DNA from: a virus
Reading direction: 5' to 3' (one strand)
DNA length: 34,882 bases
Virus record (IMG/VR): IMGVR_UViG_3300023179_002841
Span: 1-34,882 of that record
Position numbers and translations under genes: made by a program. The notes below the pieces were generated by a model. It was not told the DNA's origin. It saw only the letters and a list, made by a program, of their open reading frames with translations, and did no database searches. Below are positions 30,125 through 34,882 of this stretch, in pieces (the stretch's first letter is position 1; each line of letters begins with the position of its first letter).

Positions 30125-30698
30125 TTAGTAGTATAAATCCTATCCTATCTCCACAAGAACTTGGATAATATTGTTCTTTCCATATGGGTATAATTGTAGT
30201 AGCACTATGATTGGCAAAATCATCATTATATCTAAAATGTACTTCTACGATCTTGTCCCCTATTGTTTCTACATTGATCCATTCATACCTATAGGCCACT
30301 TCTTGTATTAATTCAGGTAGTTGATATTGATCATCAATCTTGGTCCACCTACTGAACCTATTTAATCTATTTGGATCCTCTCTAAAACCTTCCACAGCCA
30401 AAGTTTGCTGACCCCAATTATAATCAAAACTTCTATGCCTACCTTCAAATATTTCACACCAGAAGTAGCCATCTGGTATAATATCATCTACAGTATTTAA
30501 CCATATAAATTCTGCTCCATAAGACATCATTCTAATATTGATACAGGGACGCACTACATATCTTGCTGCTTTTGGAGGGAGACAGCCAGCAGGACCGCAT
30601 ACATATCCCAACCTCTTGGCTAATATGAACTTATCGATTAACCAAAGATCCTTAGGATCAATACTATCTAAGACATCACTATCACTTATTGAATTCAT
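30093..30698 (-). CDS. Conserved phage protein, 201 aa, ATP-grasp-like C-terminus possible
   Basis: 201 residues. Distinctive stretches: LWLIDKFILAKRLGYVCGPA, ARYVVRPCINIRMMSYGAEF, PDGYFWCEIFEGRHRSFDY, and ETIGDKIVEVHFRYNDDF followed by IIPIWKEQYYP. Similar uncharacterised proteins occur in marine phages near ligase and sugar genes (recalled). The order, a nucleotide-like cleft then E-x-H-x-R, is reminiscent of ATP-grasp enzymes, but the fold is not established. It overlaps the upstream metallophosphoesterase by 17 nt and the downstream GT4 gene by 32 nt. Confidence 0.65.
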   Translation of the reverse strand: MNSISDSDVLDSIDPKDLWLIDKFILAKRLGYVCGPAGCLPPKAARYVVRPCINIRMMSYGAEFIWLNTVDDIIPDGYFWCEIFEGRHRSFDYNWGQQTLAVEGFREDPNRLNRFSRWTKIDDQYQLPELIQEVAYRYEWINVETIGDKIVEVHFRYNDDFANHSATTIIPIWKEQYYPSSCGDRIGFILLNDEKNTNNNR

Positions 30699-31479
30699 TA
30701 ATATCTATGGAGAGTGCTGTGTAATCCACTCGGTTCCAATCTTCTCTACGACCACGAGGATTACTGACAAATCTTAGATATTTATAAGGTATATTCTTTG
30801 TATCATGGTTATGTCCAAAGACCCAATAACGACATTTTTCATTAATGTCCGCGTCTAAGGTCCATTGGAATCGTGAATTTCCATAACAACCTACTACATT
30901 ATAATCTGGAGGATATCTATTCCAACTTATACAACTCGAATGAGGCAAACTATGACTTACAACTATGATATCTTTGACATTAGGATCCAACGTGGCCTCC
31001 ACCATCATATTGGCTAATAGGTTAGCATCTAATAGACTTTGATTCATTTGATTTTTTATTATTGTATCTGTCATGTCATAATGATTTTTACAAGTGGATA
31101 CAGTTTGATGAGCAGCAATATTTGGCTGTCCAAAATCAAAACTCCACCATCCACATATGCCTATAAATTTCACATTATTTATTAGGAGTTGCTTATCTCC
31201 CAGATAAGTTGCTTTTGTTTGAGATATACAGGATTTCCAATATTGAATTGATGCTTCCAAATTTTCCATATTATTTTGATGTTCATGATTACCATCAATA
31301 ACTAGAACATGGTTATAATAATTAGTAAGCTTGTGTAAATATTCACAAGTAATATCTACACTATCACTAGTATCTCCTGCTACTACCAATATATCGCTAT
31401 TTTGTTCATAGAGCCAATCTGTTTCATAGCTGCGACCCCAATGATCGATGTGTAAATCACTAACCAGATCAAAATTCAT
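30682..31479 (-). CDS. Calcineurin-like metallophosphoesterase
   Basis: 265 residues with all metal-binding blocks: DLVSDLHIDHW (D-x-H), VVAGDTSDS (GD), VIDGNHEHQ (GNHE), VVSHSLPHSS (H) and WVFGHNHDTKN (GHxH). The two-metal centre hydrolyses a phosphomonoester or diester; the substrate is unknown. The ATG overlaps the rimK-like stop (ATGA, 31476..31479). It belongs to the same overlapping operon as RimK and GT4. It is distinct from the LpxH-like phosphoesterase at 32703..33482. Confidence 0.9.
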   Translation of the reverse strand: MNFDLVSDLHIDHWGRSYETDWLYEQNSDILVVAGDTSDSVDITCEYLHKLTNYYNHVLVIDGNHEHQNNMENLEASIQYWKSCISQTKATYLGDKQLLINNVKFIGICGWWSFDFGQPNIAAHQTVSTCKNHYDMTDTIIKNQMNQSLLDANLLANMMVEATLDPNVKDIIVVSHSLPHSSCISWNRYPPDYNVVGCYGNSRFQWTLDADINEKCRYWVFGHNHDTKNIPYKYLRFVSNPRGRREDWNRVDYTALSIDINEFNK

Positions 31480-32369
31480 AGTCGTTTCCTTATATAGTTA
31501 ACAATTTCCTCGCCCATGTCAGTGCCACAAAACCTATCTATGCCCTCAAAACCTGGACTACTATTGGCCTCACAGACCAAATATTTTTCGCCATCAAACA
31601 ATAGATCCACGCCAGTTATTTCAAGATCAAATGCACGAGCAGTCTTACTGGCCAATTCAGAGATCTCTTCTGTTAGTTTAAATCTTTCCCCTAGACCTCC
31701 ACGGCTTATATTAGCTTTGAAATCACCTGCAGGTGGTATACGTTTCATTGCTGTCACAGTCTTACCACCAATAACCCAAACTCTGAGATCAAACAATTCT
31801 CCGCTGTTAACAAATTCCTGTATGATCAAAGTTTTTTTACTCTTAAGATTGTCTGTAAGATCCATAAAGTTTACAAACATGTCCTTGTCTTTACAGAGAT
31901 ATACTCCCTTGCCCTGACTGCCCGTTACCAATTTTACCACACAGGGAAAACCAATTTCTGTTTCTACAATATCGATGTTAATTGGGTGACTGACCAGCAT
32001 GGTTCTTGGTGTGGGCAACTTGGCACGGGCCAGTATTTGACTGCTGATCATTTTATCTCTACTATTGAGAATACTTTGACTGTTATTGACAATTGGAATA
32101 TCAAAGTTTTCTAATTGTCTCAGCAGAGCCAAAGTAAAATAATTAGTACCGGCACCTGTTCTTACTAACACAGCATCAGGAAGATTAATACGATTACCTT
32201 GATATCTAATACTTTTATGACTTTTACGACTGGTTATTATGTCAAAGTTTTTAGGTTGAAACACCGAGCACTGGATTTTATGACGATCAAACCTTTTTAC
32301 CAGTGTCTGTGTTTCCGCATCTTTTTCCGCAGCAGCACTATTATTATGGAAAATCCATACAGATTTCAT
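31476..32369 (-). CDS. RimK-like ATP-grasp ligase
   Basis: 297 residues (E. coli RimK has 300). ATP-grasp blocks in order: FPCVVKLVTGSQGKGVYL (about 148), TLIIQEFVNSGELFDLRVWV (about 185), a lysine/arginine strand TAMKRIPPAGDFKANIS with RGGLG, and the metal-binding end ITGVDLLFDGEKYLVCEANS (about 258). RimK adds glutamates to the C-terminus of ribosomal protein S6; phage relatives may act on S6 or another acidic tail. It starts in the stop codon of a 48-aa acidic protein (ATGA) and ends in the start codon of the metallophosphoesterase, so it is the second gene of a tightly coupled operon. Confidence 0.9.
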   Translation of the reverse strand: MKSVWIFHNNSAAAEKDAETQTLVKRFDRHKIQCSVFQPKNFDIITSRKSHKSIRYQGNRINLPDAVLVRTGAGTNYFTLALLRQLENFDIPIVNNSQSILNSRDKMISSQILARAKLPTPRTMLVSHPINIDIVETEIGFPCVVKLVTGSQGKGVYLCKDKDMFVNFMDLTDNLKSKKTLIIQEFVNSGELFDLRVWVIGGKTVTAMKRIPPAGDFKANISRGGLGERFKLTEEISELASKTARAFDLEITGVDLLFDGEKYLVCEANSSPGFEGIDRFCGTDMGEEIVNYIRKRL

Positions 32370-32512
32370 TCTGCGTCCTCATCATCTAAATCAAAATCCT
32401 GTGGATCTTCTGGTTCTGGGTCCACAACGGGTTCTGGAGATGAGGGTGGGGGGAACAATTGATTCCATAAATTAAAAGGATTGAAAATTTGTAGGAAATT
32501 AAAAAAATTCAT
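32366..32512 (-). CDS. 48-aa protein with acidic C-terminal tail, coupled to the RimK-like gene
   Basis: 48 residues: hydrophobic/aromatic start MNFFNFLQIFNPFNLWNQLF, a Pro-rich hinge PPPSSPEPVVDPEPED, and the acidic end FDLDDEDAE with a terminal Glu. AGGAG lies 6 nt before the ATG at 32512, and its TGA overlaps the rimK-like ATG. S6, the RimK substrate, also ends in acidic residues with glutamate, so this protein could be the ligase's substrate or partner; this is inference only. An AT-rich inverted repeat lies just upstream (32522..32545). Confidence 0.6.
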   Translation of the reverse strand: MNFFNFLQIFNPFNLWNQLFPPPSSPEPVVDPEPEDPQDFDLDDEDAE

Positions 32513-32521
32513 ATCTGCTCC

Positions 32522-32545
32522 TGTATAAAATATTTTTATTATACA
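32522..32545. repeat. AT-rich inverted repeat upstream of the acidic-protein/rimK operon
   Basis: TGTATAA (32522..32528), 10-nt spacer, TTATACA (32539..32545), a perfect 7-bp inverted repeat. It fills the gap between two genes and could be a weak operator or an mRNA 5' hairpin. Confidence 0.45.
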
Positions 32546-32734
32546 TTATTTTTGTTTATCTTTTATTAAAACGCACTGTCCTTCTACTCGAAACCAGGGA
32601 AACTTCACCCAATATGTCATATTTTGTAGAGCCTGTTCGCAGGTGGCCTGATCCCTATACTGTAATTGTATGCGACCCGGTATGTCTGTGGAGTCGTAGA
32701 TATTAACCACTATGAGGAATAAGATCCACATCAT
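32546..32734 (-). CDS. Small exported or membrane-anchored two-cysteine protein, 62 aa
   Basis: 62 residues from the ATG at 32734 (a second ATG follows directly), chosen because GGAGCAAAG precedes it; the longer frame to 32821 would lie deep in the LpxH-like gene. The N-terminus MMWILFLIVV is a short hydrophobic export or anchor segment. The rest is small and soluble with two Cys (ATCEQAL and GQCVLIK) that may pair outside the cytoplasm. Pattern typical of small periplasmic phage proteins; function unknown. It overlaps the end of the upstream gene by 32 nt. Confidence 0.62.
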   Translation of the reverse strand: MMWILFLIVVNIYDSTDIPGRIQLQYRDQATCEQALQNMTYWVKFPWFRVEGQCVLIKDKQK

Positions 32735-33482
32735 CTTTGCTCCGATTCCAATATATGATTTCCCAACGACCGTCATGATGCTCAACAAGAGCACTGCATG
32801 ATTCAACCCAGTCGCCATCATTCATATAGGCAAATCCATCTATGATTTTGATTTCTGGTTTGTGGATGTGTCCGCAGATGACTCCATCATAGCCACGCTT
32901 ACGGCCATAGTTAACAAGATTATGTTCAAAATGGAATATAAAATCTATAGCCCGCTTGACACGCTGTTTAAGAAATTGACTAAGACTCCAATAACCAAAT
33001 CCAAATCTATGCCTCCAACGGTTAAAGGCAGTATTGAATATGAGTAGTAGATCATAGGCCTTGTCCCCAAGAAAACTGATCCAAGGTGCCAGTCTTGTTA
33101 TACCATCAAATAGATCTCCATGTATGACTAAATATCTCTTACCATCTATCCCCCAATGTTCGCATTGATTGGCTATCTCAATACGACCAAAGGTTATATT
33201 ATAGGGTATCATAGGTCTTAGAAATTCATCATGATTGCCTGATATATAGACAACCTTGGTATTGCGTTTAGCATGTCCTAATATACGACGTACTACATTA
33301 GTATGGTTTTGATTCCAATGCCACTTGTTCTGCTGTATTTTCCACCCATCTATTATATCGCCTATGAGATATAACCTATTACAGGTATTATGTTTAAGAA
33401 AGTTATTTAAAATTTCAGCTTTACATCCTTTGCTACCAAGATGTATATCACTGATAAAAATGGAAGCATAGGTTTTTTCCAT
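32703..33482 (-). CDS. LpxH-like metallophosphoesterase (UDP-diacylglucosamine pyrophosphatase family)
   Basis: 259 residues. Blocks: IFISDIHLGSKGCKAE, YLIGDIIDGWKI, YISGNHDEFLRP, LVIHGDLFDGIT and CGHIHKPEI, matching the LpxH/YbbF-type subgroup (HGDLFD is characteristic). Cellular LpxH cleaves UDP-2,3-diacylglucosamine in lipid A synthesis; the phage protein may touch lipid A, but the substrate could differ. Basic and aromatic residues near 155 to 190 (RWRHRFGFGYWSLSQFLKQR) would suit membrane contact. The ATG lacks a ribosome-binding site and follows an AGTAAATA motif by 4 nt, like the gene at 26472. It is followed by the small two-cysteine protein. Confidence 0.85.
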   Translation of the reverse strand: MEKTYASIFISDIHLGSKGCKAEILNNFLKHNTCNRLYLIGDIIDGWKIQQNKWHWNQNHTNVVRRILGHAKRNTKVVYISGNHDEFLRPMIPYNITFGRIEIANQCEHWGIDGKRYLVIHGDLFDGITRLAPWISFLGDKAYDLLLIFNTAFNRWRHRFGFGYWSLSQFLKQRVKRAIDFIFHFEHNLVNYGRKRGYDGVICGHIHKPEIKIIDGFAYMNDGDWVESCSALVEHHDGRWEIIYWNRSKDDVDLIPHSG

Positions 33483-33496
33483 ACAGTATTTACTGT
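33483..33496 (-). promoter_or_regulatory. Palindromic AGTAAATA promoter-like element at the LpxH-like start
   Basis: ACAGTA-TT-TACTGT, a 6-bp inverted repeat containing minus-strand AGTAAATA (33487..33494), 4 nt before the ATG. It suggests a promoter that yields a nearly leaderless mRNA, or an operator. Confidence 0.45.
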
Positions 33497-33515
33497 AGGT
33501 TACGTTACAAAAAGA

Positions 33516-34882
33516 TTACTTTTTTCTAGCCTTGCCTGATTTCATATTGGCCATCCAATGTGCCAACTGTCCTTTACGCCCACCTTGTTTAGCCACCTTA
33601 CGCAGTGTGCCTACTGACGCTTTGGTTGGTACTCCATGTCTTTTACTATCACCTTTGTCCTGTGGGTTCCGACCATCAGCAAAGTTTTCTACTTGTCTTC
33701 TATAACCTTCATCTAGGTCACGTGCTATAAATTTAATACCAACAGCACCAGCAACTTTCTCCCACGCACCGCCGCTCATGTCTTCATCTACACTGAAACA
33801 AACATCATCAGCACCAGTTTTTTTTAATTGGCCACTAGCCCATTTTTTCCATTCACTAAGTATTATCCTCCATACACCAGGATAACTTCCGCTAGCGGCA
33901 TCTTCAACCATTAGTTCAAGATATTTACGACCATCAGCATGATTAAATAAAGGCCCGCAGAAGAAATTACATTCCCAATCTTTTTTACCATATTGTCCAA
34001 ACACATCGGCTTTGACATTAACACTGGCTAGATCAGTGGTTGCTGATACTCCTTCATCCTCCGCCCAAACCTTTAATTTTACATCAGGGTAAAGACTGTT
34101 GAAGGCTTGTTTTACAACTCGAGCCATATATCTTGAGGCCTTAGGAGACCAAACATCCATAAGTTTGCTTTCCCATTCTGGACCTGACTCTTGATTAGTG
34201 GCCTGTGGGTTCGGACCATCGGCAAAGTTTTCAGTTAATTTAGGTTCTTGGGTTCGTAATTTATAGGCAAGTTTACGGAAAATTTGGTTTTCAATTGCAC
34301 GTACTCTGTCTATACTGACACCAAACTCAGCAGCTATTTCATCAAGAGTTAGATCATTAAAATATCTAAGTTTTATTAGAAGTTTTTCTCTATCGGAAAA
34401 ATTGTCTAAATTCTGTAGTAATTTTTTTATATCAATTTGATCAGTATTCAATTCATAAGATCCTGAATCACGATTCGTGTATCTTCTAGCATTATCAACT
34501 GGATCAGGTTCTAGAGTTGGCATTCTTTTTCCTCTATAAGTAGGACCATCATACCTATATTTGGAAATCTGTTGATTAGGATGAGCTTCAGTTAGTTTGG
34601 TCAAGTCTAACATTTGACGCAGACCAGGCTTGATAGTGGTGGCTCTCAATTTTTTAGTATCTATTTCTTGATCCTTATATCCTTGGATCTTATTCATATT
34701 GTTAACCACCCACTGCCATGCTTCTTCATCTGATTTAGCATGAAGTTTTATACTAGGCAAGTTAGGATCTTCTATGTGATAAACATAAAGTATAGGCTTG
34801 AACGCACTGTGTTGTGGTTTATTCACATCTTTATATTGTTTAGGAGCAGGACCTTTGGCTATGACAAAATTAAAATCAAGAG
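33516..34882 (-). CDS. Modular protein with a sigma-70 region-4-like helix-turn-helix (5' end beyond the window)
   Basis: At least 454 codons; the frame stays open to the right edge, and the GTG at 34826 is probably not the true start. Order from the N-terminus: a small beta/alpha segment (KPILYVYHIEDPNLPSIKL), a linker, a helix-turn-helix (FSDREKLLIKLRYFNDLTLD, EIAAEFGVSIDRVRAIENQI, FRKLAYKL) strongly like sigma-70 region 4, then TENFADGPNPQ, an unrecognised domain of about 170 residues, a second VENFADGRNPQ, and a basic C-terminus (GVPTKASVGTLRKVAKQGG, HWMANMKSGKARKK) seen on phage modular proteins. The two ENFADG linkers are also a 31-nt DNA repeat. It could bind DNA or RNA polymerase; a regulatory role is inference. 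Confidence 0.75.
   Translation of the reverse strand, partial: LDFNFVIAKGPAPKQYKDVNKPQHSAFKPILYVYHIEDPNLPSIKLHAKSDEEAWQWVVNNMNKIQGYKDQEIDTKKLRATTIKPGLRQMLDLTKLTEAHPNQQISKYRYDGPTYRGKRMPTLEPDPVDNARRYTNRDSGSYELNTDQIDIKKLLQNLDNFSDREKLLIKLRYFNDLTLDEIAAEFGVSIDRVRAIENQIFRKLAYKLRTQEPKLTENFADGPNPQATNQESGPEWESKLMDVWSPKASRYMARVVKQAFNSLYPDVKLKVWAEDEGVSATTDLASVNVKADVFGQYGKKDWECNFFCGPLFNHADGRKYLELMVEDAASGSYPGVWRIILSEWKKWASGQLKKTGADDVCFSVDEDMSGGAWEKVAGAVGIKFIARDLDEGYRRQVENFADGRNPQDKGDSKRHGVPTKASVGTLRKVAKQGGRKGQLAHWMANMKSGKARKK
33659..33689. repeat. Direct repeat copy A (encodes the second ENFADG linker)
   Basis: 31 nt matching 34202..34232 with two mismatches, same strand and frame. The two copies bracket the unrecognised central domain of the sigma-like modular protein. 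Confidence 0.9.
34202..34232. repeat. Direct repeat copy B (encodes the first ENFADG linker)
   Basis: Partner of 33659..33689; 29 of 31 nt identical. The repeats are 543 nt apart, an exact multiple of three, so recombination between them would remove the central domain without breaking the frame. Confidence 0.9.

Overview
The window looks like part of a tailed double-stranded DNA phage genome of the T4-like myovirus type (the broad group of marine and freshwater contractile-tail phages). The evidence is a class Ia ribonucleotide reductase pair with glutaredoxin set among virion genes, a PAAR tail-spike tip protein, an 11.8-kb mosaic tail-fibre gene, a second beta-helix tail protein, a PD-(D/E)XK exonuclease, and recurrent T4-late-type TAAATA motifs (one perfect TATAAATA) in front of genes. 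A proteobacterium-type IscU, an LpxH-like phosphoesterase and small proteins with Gram-negative signal peptides suggest a Gram-negative, probably proteobacterial host; this is inference. The sequence is AT-rich by eye, and no tRNA, rRNA, insertion sequence or CRISPR was seen.

Layout. From 1 to about 4.1 kb, all on the minus strand: iscA (cut by the left edge), a secreted Ala/Pro/Lys-rich protein with an overlapping out-of-frame extension, iscU, a hidden 49-codon gene, an AT-rich methyltransferase-like gene, a secreted glycine-zipper protein, an Hc1 histone-like protein, and a GT17 glycosyltransferase fused to a 2OG-Fe(II) oxygenase-like domain. From 4.2 to 17 kb: the giant fibre, PAAR protein and a structural-looking protein. 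From 17 to 21 kb: an Sm-like small protein, glutaredoxin, nrdB and nrdA, transcribed from nrdA and with a plausible sigma-70 promoter. From 21 to 27.8 kb: a beta-helix tail protein, exonuclease, and a series of phage hypothetical proteins that look virion-related.

From 27.8 to 29.1 kb is the only plus-strand island: two sigma-70-type promoters, six very small genes and a terminator. From 29.1 to 34.9 kb, minus strand again: a gene with a sigma region-4-like helix-turn-helix (cut by the right edge), an LpxH-like phosphoesterase, a small membrane/secreted protein, then five overlapping genes (acidic 48-aa protein, RimK-like ATP-grasp ligase, metallophosphoesterase, unknown, GT4 glycosyltransferase).

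How the parts fit: ribonucleotide reductase and glutaredoxin supply deoxynucleotides; IscU/IscA could support Fe-S cluster assembly during infection; the fibre, beta-helix protein and PAAR protein build the adsorption apparatus; the sugar and phosphate enzymes and RimK probably modify host surface, virion or translation components. The points most worth checking are two A-run sites where a -1 shift would join an ORF lacking a start to the gene upstream, the plus-strand microgene cluster, the rimK-linked acidic protein, the exonuclease promoter so close to its ATG that the mRNA should be leaderless, and the repeated ENFADG linker in the sigma-like protein. Statements about family membership come from reading motifs; no database search was run.
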